DNA of 64,000 nt from an uncultured delta proteobacterium (GCA_903869265.1 CAIPYE010000014.1:62001-126000), one strand, 5' to 3'; shown: positions 52,973-64,000, counted from the first letter of the stretch. Program-made: numbers and translations. The notes: generated from the letters alone by a model not told the origin.

Positions 52973-55099
52973 ATGGGAGTTGTGATGCCACTCAATGCGG
53001 AGACCGCCCAGGCCAGAACACAACGGGTTGTGAACGAGGACAGCACCGATATTGCCCTCTTTGTCCGTTCCTCCCAGGATGACATGACCGGCTGGAACCG
53101 GCAGCGCATCGTCGATGCCCTGCTGCGCGAGACCTTTATTGACCGCGGCACCGCAGAGAAGATCAGCCGGGATATCGAGGTGACCATCCAGGCCGGCAAG
53201 GTGAAAACCATCACCGGTCCGCTGATCCGCGAAATGGTAAACGCCAAGCTCCTGGAGATGGGGTTGGAGGAGGCCCGGCGCATGCACACCCGCCTCGGGG
53301 TGCCGCTGTACGACGTGGACCAGCTGCTGGTCCAGCATAACAAGGAAAACGCCAATGTTCCCCACGGGCCGGAGGCCACCAACCTCACCCTGGCCGAGGG
53401 GATTAAGAAGGAGTACGCCCTGCTCCATGTCTTTTCCCCGGATGTGGCCGATGCCCACTTAAGCGGCGATCTGCACCTGCATGACCTGGGCTTTATTGAC
53501 CGGCCCTATTGTTCCGGACAGTCGCTGGAATATATCAAGAAATTCGGCCTCAACCTGCCCCACGCCCTGTCCATGGCCAAGCCGGCCAAGCATGCCGAGG
53601 TGCTCCTTGCCCATATGGTCAAGTTCGCCGCCTCCCTGCAGAGCCATTTTGCCGGGGCCATCGGTTGGGATGCGATCAACCTCTTTTACGCCCCTTATCT
53701 CGAAGAGCTTTCCGACGACGGGGTCAAGCAGCTGGCCCAGATGATGATCTACGAGTTTTCCCAGCAGGCCGTGGCCAGGGGCGGGCAGGCCATCTTTTCC
53801 GACGTCAATATCTACTGGGAGGTGCCCAAGCATTTCGTGGACGTGCCTGCCATCGGCCCGGGTGGGGTGTATACCGGCAAGACCTATGGCGAGTACGAAA
53901 AGCAGGCCCAGCGGTTCGCCTGGGCGTTGTTCGAGGTCTATAAAGAGGGCGATGCCGCGGGTCGGCCCTTCTTTTTCCCCAAACCGCTGGTCCACATCAC
54001 TGAGAAGTTCTTCAAAACCGACGGCCACATGGACTTTCTGCACCATATCTGCGAAGTGGCTTCGGTGAAGGGCAACACCTATTTTGTCTTTGACCGGGGC
54101 GATACGGCCAAAATCTCCGAATGCTGCCGCTTGAGCTTCAAGCTGGAGGCTTCGGATATCGAAGACGCCAAGCAGCCCTGGAAGATGCGCTACTCGGCCC
54201 TGCAGAATGTCACTATCAATTTGCCGCGTCTTGCCTTCAAGGCCCAGGGCGATGACACCAAACTCTTTGCCCTGCTCACCGAAAAGATCCAACTTGCGGC
54301 CAAGGCCCACGGGCAGAAGAAGAAGTTCATCGAACGGCTGATGAGTCTGGGCAAGGGCGGGCCGCTCTCCCTGCTGGCCATGGACCTTGACGGCGAACCC
54401 TACCTCAAGCTGCACCGCTGCTCCTATCTCATCGGCATGGTGGGCCTCAACGAGTTGATCAGGGTGCATCTGGGCCAGGAACTGCACGATTCGGATGAAT
54501 CCATCAAGTTCGGCCTCAAGGTCATTGCCCACATGAACATCGTCTGCAACAAGCTGGCCGAGTCCATGGACATGAAGTTTGTCCTGGAGCAGACTCCGGC
54601 CGAGTCCACCTCCTTCCGCTTTGCCAAGCTTGATCTTGCCCATTTTACCACGGACGCGGAGAAGGTTGTCCAGGGCAACCGGGAAAAGGGGGAGGTATAC
54701 TACAGCAACTCCACCCTCTTTAACGTTGGCGCCACCATGAGTCCCATCGCCAGGGTGGAGAAGGAGGGCTTGTTCCATCCGCTCATCGAGGCGGGCTCCA
54801 TCACCCATATCTGGTTGGGCGAGGCCCAGCCGGACAAGGAGGCCCTGGCCAGCTTTGTGATCAATGTATTCAAGTACACCCAGAACGACCAGATCGCTTT
54901 TTCTCCGGAGTTCACCGCCTGCCTTGCCTGCGGCAAGACGAGCAGGGGCTTGAGCGAGGTCTGTCCCTACTGTGAGTCGAAAGACGTGGATGGAATCACT
55001 CGAATCACCGGGTATTTCACCAAGATCTCGAGCTGGAACAAGGGCAAACTCGGCGAGTTGCACGACCGCTACCGGAATGTCGATCGCTTCAATCAATAA
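52973..55099 (+). CDS. nrdD: Anaerobic ribonucleoside-triphosphate reductase
   Basis: 708 residues with GAGGAG upstream. ATP-cone at about 20-110 (MTGWNRQRIVDALLRETFID), the catalytic barrel with DLHLHDLGFIDRPYCSGQSL, zinc site CLACGKTSRGLSEVCPYC near 651-668, and the glycyl-radical loop RITGYF with Gly680. It reduces ribonucleotides anaerobically after activation by NrdG, encoded two genes downstream. Confidence 0.97.
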   Translation: MGVVMPLNAETAQARTQRVVNEDSTDIALFVRSSQDDMTGWNRQRIVDALLRETFIDRGTAEKISRDIEVTIQAGKVKTITGPLIREMVNAKLLEMGLEEARRMHTRLGVPLYDVDQLLVQHNKENANVPHGPEATNLTLAEGIKKEYALLHVFSPDVADAHLSGDLHLHDLGFIDRPYCSGQSLEYIKKFGLNLPHALSMAKPAKHAEVLLAHMVKFAASLQSHFAGAIGWDAINLFYAPYLEELSDDGVKQLAQMMIYEFSQQAVARGGQAIFSDVNIYWEVPKHFVDVPAIGPGGVYTGKTYGEYEKQAQRFAWALFEVYKEGDAAGRPFFFPKPLVHITEKFFKTDGHMDFLHHICEVASVKGNTYFVFDRGDTAKISECCRLSFKLEASDIEDAKQPWKMRYSALQNVTINLPRLAFKAQGDDTKLFALLTEKIQLAAKAHGQKKKFIERLMSLGKGGPLSLLAMDLDGEPYLKLHRCSYLIGMVGLNELIRVHLGQELHDSDESIKFGLKVIAHMNIVCNKLAESMDMKFVLEQTPAESTSFRFAKLDLAHFTTDAEKVVQGNREKGEVYYSNSTLFNVGATMSPIARVEKEGLFHPLIEAGSITHIWLGEAQPDKEALASFVINVFKYTQNDQIAFSPEFTACLACGKTSRGLSEVCPYCESKDVDGITRITGYFTKISSWNKGKLGELHDRYRNVDRFNQ

Positions 55100-55114
55100 A
55101 AGGGGGGAGAACCT

Positions 55115-55429
55115 ATGACATTATTTACCACGGATGACTGTGTGCTCTGCGCCCAGCTGAAAAAACAATTTGATCTCTCCGCCATGGATGTCCAGGTGGA
55201 GGTGCTCGGCAACAACGACGCCGGAGCCCTGGCCCACCTTGCCTGGCACGGCTTGGTGGAAAAGGCGCGGAAGGGACTGCCCATTCTGGTGCTGGATGAT
55301 TCTTCCGCCCTGCATGAATTTCCCCATATCGAAAGCCATTTGCTGGACCGCGCCGCCCGTTGCGGGGTAGCGGCGAGGCATGCAGGCAACCAGGCAGGCT
55401 GCGAGTCCGGCAGCTGCGCCCTGCAGTAG
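55115..55429 (+). CDS. Small thioredoxin-fold-like CxxC protein
   Basis: 104 residues. MTLFTTDDCVLCAQLKKQFD puts a CxxC motif at residues 9-12 after a short beta strand, like glutaredoxins and NrdH; LPILVLDDSSALHEFPHIE resembles the cis-Pro region. A second cysteine pair ends the protein (CESGSCALQ). It lies between nrdD and nrdG, so a role as electron donor or metal/thiol helper for the reductase is plausible. It may overlap nrdG's 5' end. Confidence 0.8.
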   Translation: MTLFTTDDCVLCAQLKKQFDLSAMDVQVEVLGNNDAGALAHLAWHGLVEKARKGLPILVLDDSSALHEFPHIESHLLDRAARCGVAARHAGNQAGCESGSCALQ

Positions 55430-56171
55430 TCTTGTCGTGGGAGCTGGTGTGCAGCAGTCTCAGGCAGTATCCGGCTCATGTGGTTCCGCAGCTTGCCTGC
55501 CGCCGATCAAGGGGTTTCTGGAAACCTCCTTTATCGATTGGCCCGGCAAGCTGTGCGCCATCCTCTTTGTGGGCGGCTGCAACTTCCGCTGCCCCTTCTG
55601 CCACAATCACCCGCTGGTCCTCGCCCCGGAAGGCATGGAAACCATTGCCTTCGAGGAGATCATGAGCCGCCTGGCAGCCCGGAAAAACTGGCTGGCAGGG
55701 GTCTGTATCTCCGGCGGCGAGCCGACCCTGTCCCCAGGTCTTCCCGCAATGATCACCCGGCTCAAGGCAGAGGGCTGGGCGATCAAACTCGACACCAACG
55801 GCAGCAGGCCTGCGGTACTGGCGCAGCTGCTTGCTGATAATCTTTTGGACATGGTGGCCATGGACGTCAAGACGGTGCTGGTGCAGGAAAAATACGAACG
55901 CTGCACCGGTGGGCCGGTGGATTTGGGGGAGATTCAAAAAAGCATTGACCTGTTGCGTCAGAGCGGTATCCCCCATGAGTTTCGCATGACCATTACCCCA
56001 AGCCTGCATACGGAAGAAGACATCGTTGCCTGGGGCAAACAGTTTGACCGCTCCTGTTCCCGCCTCACCCTGCAGAATTTTAATCCCAGGACCACCCTTG
56101 ATGCATTGTTCGAGAAAAAGCAGGGTTTTGCTCCGGAAATATTTTCCCGCCTGTCGGCCCTGGTCGCCTGA
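55380..56171 (+). CDS. nrdG: Anaerobic ribonucleotide reductase activating protein (radical SAM)
   Basis: 263 residues as read. The radical SAM cluster is GGCNFRCPFCHNH with C67, C71 and C74, followed by CISGGEPTLSPG (the GGE motif). The N-terminal ~40 residues (several Cys, Ala and Ser) are not typical and overlap the CxxC gene by 50 bases; a downstream GTG around 55449-55452 preceded by GGGAG is a likely alternative start. It generates the glycyl radical on NrdD using SAM. Confidence 0.88.
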   Translation: MQATRQAASPAAAPCSSLVVGAGVQQSQAVSGSCGSAACLPPIKGFLETSFIDWPGKLCAILFVGGCNFRCPFCHNHPLVLAPEGMETIAFEEIMSRLAARKNWLAGVCISGGEPTLSPGLPAMITRLKAEGWAIKLDTNGSRPAVLAQLLADNLLDMVAMDVKTVLVQEKYERCTGGPVDLGEIQKSIDLLRQSGIPHEFRMTITPSLHTEEDIVAWGKQFDRSCSRLTLQNFNPRTTLDALFEKKQGFAPEIFSRLSALVA

Positions 56172-56259
56172 GAAGGAAGCATTTCCCAAGGAAAAGATAG
56201 AGTTAAATCAGTAAGTTTTACAGAGCGACCATGTCGAATAAAAAAATAAAACCCTCTGC

Positions 56260-56288
56260 TTGACAAAGGGGAAAGCATATAGTAATAA
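56260..56288 (+). promoter_or_regulatory. Strong promoter of dsrC
   Basis: TTGACA (56260-56265), a 17-base spacer and TAATAA (56283-56288), a near-consensus sigma-70 promoter, with a leader of about 70 bases to the ATG at 56364. Confidence 0.7.
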
Positions 56289-56363
56289 GTGGCATCCTGA
56301 ATTAGCGAATACGTTACATTTCATAATAATTTTAGTTCAAATTTTACTGCAAGGAGAACAGAT

Positions 56364-56684
56364 ATGCCTACAATCGAGCATAATGGTTCCGTTTTCACCG
56401 TTGACGAAGACGGCTTCCTCACTGGCAACATGGATGCCTGGGACCAGAACTGGGTTGACTACGTAAAGGGTGTTGAAGGTATCGGCGACATGACCGACGA
56501 GCATCACAAGGTTATCGATACCCTCCGCGACTACTACAAGAAGAACGGTATCGCTCCGATGGTTCGGATTCTTTCCAAGACCACCGGCTTCCCGTTGAAG
56601 CGGATTTACGAGCTGTTCCCCTCCGGTCCCGGCAAGGGCGCTTGCAAAATGGCAGGGCTGCCGAAACCGACCGGTTGTGTGTAA
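56364..56684 (+). CDS. dsrC: DsrC, sulfur-carrier trisulfide protein of dissimilatory sulfite reduction
   Basis: 106 residues with AAGGAG upstream. It carries both conserved C-terminal cysteines, C94 in KGACKMAG and C105 in the terminal GCV, which distinguishes true DsrC from TusE/RspA relatives. In sulfate reducers DsrC accepts sulfur from DsrAB as a trisulfide and is reduced by DsrMKJOP. It is monocistronic, away from dsrAB, with a strong promoter and terminator, as usual for this highly expressed gene. Confidence 0.96.
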   Translation: MPTIEHNGSVFTVDEDGFLTGNMDAWDQNWVDYVKGVEGIGDMTDEHHKVIDTLRDYYKKNGIAPMVRILSKTTGFPLKRIYELFPSGPGKGACKMAGLPKPTGCV

Positions 56685-56718
56685 TCACCACGACAGTCGA
56701 TTTGTTCAGGGTTGAATG

Positions 56719-56755
56719 AAAAAAGGAGAAGGCATTTGCCTTCTCCTTTTTTTTT
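56719..56755 (+). terminator. dsrC terminator
   Basis: AAAAAAGGAGAAGGC / GCCTTCTCCTTTTTT near-perfect stem with a 4-base loop and a T9 run. Confidence 0.95.
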
Positions 56756-56815
56756 CGTCCAAAATCGCACCAGCCTCCCATCCCCAATCAAGCGGATGCT
56801 CGAAAAGTCTCCCCG

Positions 56816-57079
56816 TTAGAAAAGCATTTCCAGAAAGTGGTTGTGATACTCGGAAAGATCCTGGTTGCACTCGCCGCAAAAAAACTTGATCTCGCCCAGC
56901 ACCTGGGATTCGTCGCCTTCCTGGATAAAGCTTCCATCTTCATTCTGAAGATAGCGGGTGGTCAGAACAACCCCGTCTGCGATCTCAAAGAAATCGGTGT
57001 CGTTGCCGCAGTGCGGACAACGGATGCGCGCCCGGCTTTTGGGGGGAACCCTGCGGGAGGTTTCCATTTCGGTTTCCAT
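56816..57079 (-). CDS. Small zinc-ribbon protein, unknown function
   Basis: 87 residues. Two CxxC pairs, CPHCGND (21-24) and CGECNQD (68-71), form a probable zinc ribbon. The central part is TTRYLQNEDGSFIQEGDESQ. The start has an AGGAATGGA site. It is convergent with dsrC. Not recognised as a named family; RNA- or protein-binding roles are equally possible. Confidence 0.75.
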   Translation of the reverse strand: METEMETSRRVPPKSRARIRCPHCGNDTDFFEIADGVVLTTRYLQNEDGSFIQEGDESQVLGEIKFFCGECNQDLSEYHNHFLEMLF

Positions 57080-57268
57080 TCCATTCCTCGCCAGAAAAAA
57101 AGGGAGATTGTTTCCCTTATGATAAAAGGGCGGATTCTACGGCAGATGCCGGAAAATGTCAATTTAGAGCGTGTTTGGTAAAAAACTTTTCTGTTCGCCG
57201 GGCAATCTCTCCCGTATTCGGCTGGCGTGGCAATGGGGTTTGACTGCCATGAGAGCAAGGCCTCTGTT

Positions 57269-57550
57269 TCAGTTATACCGGATGGCAAAGGCGGTCTTGT
57301 CGTTCAGGGGTTGTTCCTCCGTCACCTGCACCTCTTGCACCTCGGCTTGGGGCGGACCGGTGTGCAGCCAGGCGATCATAGCCTCGACCTTTTCGGCCTC
57401 ACCCTCAAGCACTGCCTCCACCGAGCCATCCGGCCGGTTCCGCACCCAGCCGCTCAATGCAAGGGCTCGCGCTTCTTTCTGGGCATAATCACGAAAATAG
57501 ACGCCCTGCACCAACCCTTCAACCCTTGCCACTACACGTTTTCTTGCCAT
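57269..57550 (-). CDS. acyP: Acylphosphatase
   Basis: 93 residues from ATG 57550. [13 protein letters not shown] contains the catalytic Arg loop and [19 protein letters not shown] the catalytic Asn, the two defining motifs. It hydrolyses acyl phosphates such as carbamoyl phosphate. It lies 42 bases downstream of ligA on the same strand. Confidence 0.95.
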   Translation of the reverse strand: MARKRVVARVEGLVQGVYFRDYAQKEARALALSGWVRNRPDGSVEAVLEGEAEKVEAMIAWLHTGPPQAEVQEVQVTEEQPLNDKTAFAIRYN

Positions 57551-57591
57551 ATACGGTTCCCCTCTCTTCTGTGCCAACAATCAGAGCATGG

Positions 57592-59871
<2,280 letters not shown>

Positions 59872-60007
59872 TCAGCCAATATACCGTACAAGTCATAAAA
59901 AATGAAGAAGGAGAGTGGAGTCAGCTTTTTTAAAGGCAGTGTTCAAGAAAAGCTCCCCCTTTCCGGAAAAGATGACTAGATTGTGGGCTGATGCGAGGAT
60001 AAGAAAA

Positions 60008-60763
60008 ATGACGCCACTGATACTTGTGACCAACGATGACGGGGTTCGTGCTCCTGGCCTTGCCATTCTCGCCCAGGCCTTGCAGGGTATAGGCCAGATC
60101 GTGATTGTCGCCCCGGATCAGGACAACAGCGCAGCCAGCCACTCGCTCACCATGAAGCGGCCGCTGAGGGTGAAAGACCTTGGCCAGGATCGGTATTCCG
60201 TGGACGGCACCCCCACCGATTGCGTGACCCTGGCCATGGGCAAGATTCTGCCGCACAAGCCGCAGCTGGTTGTTTCCGGCATCAATCCAGGGTCGAATCT
60301 GGGTGACGATGTCAGCTACTCCGGCACGGTTTCCGCTGCGGTGGAAGGCACCATGCTCGGCGCTCCCTCCCTGGCGGTTTCCCTGGCCGGAGAAGAGCCC
60401 TTCTGTTTTGAAACCGCTGCCGCCTTTGCCGCAAAACTGGCCCGGACCATTCTCGACAAGGGGTTGCCCAAGGACACCCTCCTCAACGTCAATGTCCCCA
60501 ACCGCAGGCCGGAAGAAATACAGGGGGTGCGGTTTACCAGGCAGGGAAGGCGGGTCTATGATGGCGCGATCAAGGAGACCTTTGACCCGTGGGGCAGGCA
60601 GCATTACTGGATCGGCGGCGGCACCCCCTTCTGGGACGAGGGCGAAGATACCGATGCCCAGGCTGTTTTGGCGGGGTATGTCTCCGTCACCCCGCTGCAT
60701 CTTGATCTCACCAACCACGCGGCCTTACGGAAACTCGGGGCGGAATGGAAGCTGAGTATCTGA
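60008..60763 (+). CDS. surE: 5'-nucleotidase SurE
   Basis: 251 residues from ATG 60008 (GAGGATAAG site). LILVTNDDGVRAPG contains the metal-binding Asp10-Asp11, then SGINPGSNLGDDVSYSGTVS and VNVPNR, all SurE signatures. It dephosphorylates nucleoside monophosphates and is linked to stationary-phase survival. No pcm gene follows. Confidence 0.95.
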   Translation: MTPLILVTNDDGVRAPGLAILAQALQGIGQIVIVAPDQDNSAASHSLTMKRPLRVKDLGQDRYSVDGTPTDCVTLAMGKILPHKPQLVVSGINPGSNLGDDVSYSGTVSAAVEGTMLGAPSLAVSLAGEEPFCFETAAAFAAKLARTILDKGLPKDTLLNVNVPNRRPEEIQGVRFTRQGRRVYDGAIKETFDPWGRQHYWIGGGTPFWDEGEDTDAQAVLAGYVSVTPLHLDLTNHAALRKLGAEWKLSI

Positions 60764-60810
60764 GGCAAGAGTCTATCTCCGCAGCTCCCGCATCCATCTG
60801 AAATTCACGG

Positions 60811-61974
60811 CTATTTCCCTTCCGCTTGGTCAACCAGGGCGCATTGCTTCAAAAAAGGCTGGTCGCTTTCCGCATGGATTTCCTGGAGGAGGTGGTCCGG
60901 GGTATGCAGAAACTCTTCGGCCCGCCTGCGGGGGTCAAAAAACACCTTGTTGAACGGCTCGATGAGGTTCAGGTGCTCCCAACGGGTCACATAATATTCA
61001 ATAAGCGCGGGGAGTTCGGTGAAGATCGTCGCCTCCGGGTCGGGATCGGAAAAGCTTGAGCGCCGCAATTTGTCGGCGGACAGGGTTTGGGTTTCGTAGA
61101 AGTTTTTCAAAAACATCAACTCGGCCGGCATGCGCGCTTCGATGCCGAGCCGGGTTATCAGCCGCACCAGTCGGGCCATGATCCCCATGCCGAATTTCGC
61201 CACAGGGTAAGGCAGGTATATCTCCCGTGGGGTTTTCAGTTCAAGATACGACTTGATGGTGAGGATGAGCTGGCTTAAGGACACAGGGTTGGGGTCGACG
61301 AAGTTGTAGGTCTGGCCGGAAAATTCGCGCCGGTTGGTCAAAACATGGTCGATGAAATAGGGCAGTTTCCAGGCGTTGGAATAGGAGTGTAAAGCTCCTT
61401 GTCTGGTAAAGAGCACTGGCATGGATCGATCGACAATGGCGAAGAATAACCGGTGGAAGCCCTGTATTTTATGGTCGTGGGCGCCATAGACGATGCCAAG
61501 CCGGATACAGGTGTAGTCAAGGCCTCCGATACTGCGCAGATGTTCAAGGGTCAGCTCGGCCATGAGCTTGGCCTTGGTGTAGTTGGGCAGGTCCGGGCGC
61601 AAAAGCAGGCGGTATTCTTCGTCCAGATTTTGGCCATTTGGCATGACTGCGGCCGAGCTCAGGTGGATGTAGGGGATGCCCAGCTCCTGGGCGGCCTTGG
61701 CAAGATAGACTGTGCCCTGATAGTTTATCTCGTAGGCAAGCTGCGGGTCGCTGTCGATGGCGGCAATGGCGCAGTTGATGACAAAGGCGGGTTTGGACCG
61801 TTCAAAATAGCGGCGGATGTCCTCGGGGTCGCGCAGGCTGAGCTTTTTGCTGTTGGGGGCAAGGACGTTGATCCTCCCTTCTGCCTGGGTTTTGAGATAG
61901 TGCAGCAGGGTACCGCCGATCAGGCCCGAGCCGCCGAGGAGCACCCCTGTTTTTTCAGATACGGATGGCGTCAT
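60811..61974 (-). CDS. NAD-dependent epimerase/dehydratase-family protein
   Basis: 387 residues from ATG 61974; a TTG at 62049 would give 412. GVLLGGSGLIGGTLLHYL is the nucleotide loop, INCAIAAIDSDPQLAYEINY and the active-site region NYTKAKLMAELTLEHLR (YxxxK) follow the extended SDR pattern. The C-terminal ~110 residues form a long helical extension unlike small epimerases. Sugar-nucleotide or sterol-like substrates are both possible. Monocistronic. Confidence 0.85.
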   Translation of the reverse strand: MTPSVSEKTGVLLGGSGLIGGTLLHYLKTQAEGRINVLAPNSKKLSLRDPEDIRRYFERSKPAFVINCAIAAIDSDPQLAYEINYQGTVYLAKAAQELGIPYIHLSSAAVMPNGQNLDEEYRLLLRPDLPNYTKAKLMAELTLEHLRSIGGLDYTCIRLGIVYGAHDHKIQGFHRLFFAIVDRSMPVLFTRQGALHSYSNAWKLPYFIDHVLTNRREFSGQTYNFVDPNPVSLSQLILTIKSYLELKTPREIYLPYPVAKFGMGIMARLVRLITRLGIEARMPAELMFLKNFYETQTLSADKLRRSSFSDPDPEATIFTELPALIEYYVTRWEHLNLIEPFNKVFFDPRRRAEEFLHTPDHLLQEIHAESDQPFLKQCALVDQAEGK

Positions 61975-62140
61975 GGCTGTTTTTTGTGGCGATCGCTTGT
62001 TGATAAAGGATGCCCGGTTTGTCAGGGATTTTTTCAGTGACAAGGGCAACGAGACACATTACTTACTATTGAGAGTAGCAATAAGGACCGGACCAGTCAA
62101 CAGGAAGCGCGTTCGGCCCGTGGGCGTGTAAGGAAAAGGG

Positions 62141-63544
62141 ATGGCGGTTTATAAACGACAGGAAGTGCATACGCTGCTCAAGGGGGTGGAGCGAGGGGAA
62201 ACCGCGCCGGTCTATCTGCTGTTTGGCGAGCGCTATCTCTGCCAGGAGATCGCCAACGATTTGGTCTGCCGCCTACTGCCCGATGAAGTCCGCCGCCAGA
62301 GCAGCCTCAAGGGTATTGATGGCGACCAGGAAGAGATCGGCGCCACGGTGAACATGCTCAAAACCTACAGCCTGTTCGGTACCAGGCAGGTCATCCGGGT
62401 GATGGATTCCCAAATTCTCTTTTCCAAGGTTGTGGCCAGCGTCCTCTGGGACAAGGCGCGCAAGGCGTGGGAAGGAAAAGAGCTGAAAAAGACCCTGCGT
62501 TTTTTGACCCAGATGCTGGCCTTGGCCGAGCTTGTCCCGGCGGATTGGGAGAAAGAGGAGATGGCTGCCTGTGCGCCAAGCCGCTGGCAGGAGTTGTTCG
62601 GCTTTGCCAAGCCCGATGAGCTTGCCTGGGTGCAAGAGGTTTGTGCGGCAAGCGATGGCACGGTTTCCGTGGCCGCGCCCAAGGCTGATGGAGCAGAGCT
62701 GCTCATGGCTGCTCTGGAGACGGGGATTCCTGCGGGCAACACCCTGATTCTGGTGGCCGAAGCTGCGGATAAGCGCAAAAAGCTCTTCAAGTATCTGGAA
62801 AAAAATTGCGTGGTGGTTGATCTCTCGGTGGACACCGGGGGTAGTTCCGCCGCGCGCAAGGATCAGGAGGGACTGCTCAAGGATATTGTCCAGCAAAGTC
62901 TGGCCCGATTCGGCAAGAAACTGGAACCGCGGGCCTTGCCAGTGCTGCTCGAGCGGGTGGGTTTTCATCCGGTTGCCGTGGCCATGGAGGCGGAAAAACT
63001 GGCCCTCTCCGTGGGCGAGGCAGAGACCGTCACCATGGATGACCTTAACGCCATGGTCGGCCGAACCAGGGAAGAAGCCCTGTACGAGCTGAACGAGGCC
63101 TTTGGCAATCATGATTTGGCCGCCTCGCTGACCATTTCCCAGAGGTTACAGGAAAACGGGGTGCATCCCCTCATCGTGGTGGCGGGGTTGCGTAATTTCC
63201 TGCGCAAGTTGCTGCTGGTGCGGGCCATCATCGAGTACCCTGCTTTCGCCTATCCTGAAGGCATCTCCTATGCCGCTTTCCAAAAAGAGTTGTTGCCGCA
63301 ACTGCAAGAGAGCCTTGGGCCGCAGCAGAAGGCGTTGGCGGGGCACCCATTTGCCGTGTACAAAAGTTTTCAGCAGGGTGAGCGCTTTACCCTGGCAGTC
63401 TTGAACCAGGCCCGAACCGCCCTGCTTGAAGCCGAATACCGGCTGAAAGGCTCCGGTCTGCCGGAATATTTGATTCTGGAAGATTTTCTGTTCTCCGTCT
63501 TGCAGGACCCGAAGCGGGCCAGGCAAGGCGTCGTGGCCGGATAA
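62141..63544 (+). CDS. holA: DNA polymerase III delta subunit, with an internal insertion
   Basis: 467 residues, longer than the usual ~340. The N-terminal VYLLFGERYLCQEIANDLVC, the C-terminal AVYKSFQQGERFTLAVLNQA and the SLARFGKKLEPRALPVLLER blocks match HolA. About 100 extra residues (roughly 100-195, including LTQMLALAELVPADWEKEEM) lie between the nucleotide-fold halves. HolA opens the sliding clamp in the clamp loader. It precedes clpS by 106 bases. Confidence 0.9.
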   Translation: MAVYKRQEVHTLLKGVERGETAPVYLLFGERYLCQEIANDLVCRLLPDEVRRQSSLKGIDGDQEEIGATVNMLKTYSLFGTRQVIRVMDSQILFSKVVASVLWDKARKAWEGKELKKTLRFLTQMLALAELVPADWEKEEMAACAPSRWQELFGFAKPDELAWVQEVCAASDGTVSVAAPKADGAELLMAALETGIPAGNTLILVAEAADKRKKLFKYLEKNCVVVDLSVDTGGSSAARKDQEGLLKDIVQQSLARFGKKLEPRALPVLLERVGFHPVAVAMEAEKLALSVGEAETVTMDDLNAMVGRTREEALYELNEAFGNHDLAASLTISQRLQENGVHPLIVVAGLRNFLRKLLLVRAIIEYPAFAYPEGISYAAFQKELLPQLQESLGPQQKALAGHPFAVYKSFQQGERFTLAVLNQARTALLEAEYRLKGSGLPEYLILEDFLFSVLQDPKRARQGVVAG

Positions 63545-63650
63545 GACTGGGTCATTAAAAAGATGCGCGCCGAACGTGCGGATCAAAAAAAAATGATTAT
63601 TTTTATCAAACGGAAATGACCGGAGTTGATTGGAAGGGAGCAGGGGAAGC

Positions 63651-63965
63651 ATGGGCGGTGCAGGCAGGGAGAGTGAAGGTTCGGTCGTCACCGAAAAAAA
63701 ACAGCAGACCAAGCATCCTTCCATGTACAAGGTGCTGCTGCACAATGACGACTATACCACCATGGATTTCGTGGTGATGGTGCTGGAAAAAATATTTCAT
63801 AAGAGCGGGGAAGAGGCCACCCGGATCATGCTCAATGTCCACGAGCAGGGGGTGGGGGTGGCTGGAGTGTACTCCCGCGATGTTGCGGAAACCAAGGCGA
63901 TTTTGGTGCATGACTTGGCCCGCAAGAACGAATATCCTTTAAAATGTTCTGTTGAAAAGGCGTAA
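63651..63965 (+). CDS. clpS: ATP-dependent Clp protease adaptor ClpS
   Basis: 104 residues from ATG 63651 (AGGGGAAG site). After a disordered N-terminus, YKVLLHNDDYTTMDFVVMVL is the canonical ClpS core with the N-degron pocket, and VHEQGVGVAGVYSRDVAETK completes it. It delivers N-end-rule substrates to ClpAP. A probable clpA begins 24 bases downstream. Confidence 0.96.
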   Translation: MGGAGRESEGSVVTEKKQQTKHPSMYKVLLHNDDYTTMDFVVMVLEKIFHKSGEEATRIMLNVHEQGVGVAGVYSRDVAETKAILVHDLARKNEYPLKCSVEKA

Positions 63966-63989
63966 CGGGTTTCCCGGGAGGAGCGCGAG

Positions 63990-64000
63990 ATGATAAATGC
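63990..64000 (+). CDS. Probable clpA start (only three full codons visible)
   Basis: ATG ATA AAT (Met-Ile-Asn) with GGGAGGAGCG upstream, directly after clpS. ClpA usually begins with a similar short peptide and follows clpS, so this is most likely the ClpA ATPase running off the window. Identity rests on context. Confidence 0.55.

Overview
The window is a GC-rich chromosomal segment with dense, mostly housekeeping bacterial genes and no rRNA, CRISPR array, prophage or intact insertion sequence. A dsrC gene carrying both functional C-terminal cysteines, an anaerobic ribonucleotide reductase system (nrdD/nrdG), a CooT-type nickel protein, a selenocysteine tRNA and a pilMNOP operon together point to an anaerobic sulfate- or sulfur-metabolising member of the Desulfobacterota, most likely near Desulfobulbales. 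That assignment is an inference from gene content.

Layout. 1-10 kb: lgt (partial, leaving the window), a B12-binding radical SAM DUF4080 protein, an iron alcohol dehydrogenase, tRNA-Asn, tRNA-Pro, ilvE, groES-groEL, tRNA-Met, a small membrane protein, an acidic cysteine-motif protein, tRNA-Sec (selC) and glyQ. 10-12.4 kb: a long structured leader and a DUF3373-like outer-membrane protein. 12.5-15.6 kb: a toxin-antitoxin island with a HigB/HigA-like pair plus an extra higA, relBE, a broken BrnA-like remnant, mazEF, and an unfamiliar ribbon-helix-helix plus coiled-coil pair with its own promoter and palindrome. 15.6-21.8 kb: pgeF, a four-helix-bundle gene, rsmB, uvrA, secB.

21.8-28.9 kb (minus strand): a type IV pilus operon pilM-N-O-P, then an AMIN-AMIN-STN-TPR gene split by a ten-base C tract, then a lipoprotein secretin. 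29-33.5 kb: lepB, pyrB-pyrC, an orphan flagellar rod-like protein, a YdcF-like protein. 33.5-40.6 kb (minus): dnaG-rpoD-dprA-topA. 40.8-47.5 kb: a bifunctional aldolase/dehydrogenase, two uncharacterised genes, an M24 peptidase, rph-tgt-yajC. 47.5-50.9 kb: an exported cysteine protein, hicAB, a CoA-binding protein, cooT with a histidine-tailed partner, a HAD phosphatase pair. 51-56.7 kb: nadB, nrdD with a small CxxC protein and nrdG, and dsrC under a near-consensus promoter. 56.8-64 kb: a zinc-ribbon protein, acyP, a tautomerase with ligA, surE, an epimerase, holA, clpS and the first codons of a probable clpA.

The most interesting signals are the C10 tract that breaks the pilus-assembly gene (phase-variation candidate), the dense toxin-antitoxin island in which toxin-first operons appear to place the toxin start codon at or within a few bases of the transcription start, the RHH/coiled-coil cassette at 15.1-15.6 kb, the multi-hairpin porin leader, and several families of small palindromic intergenic repeats.
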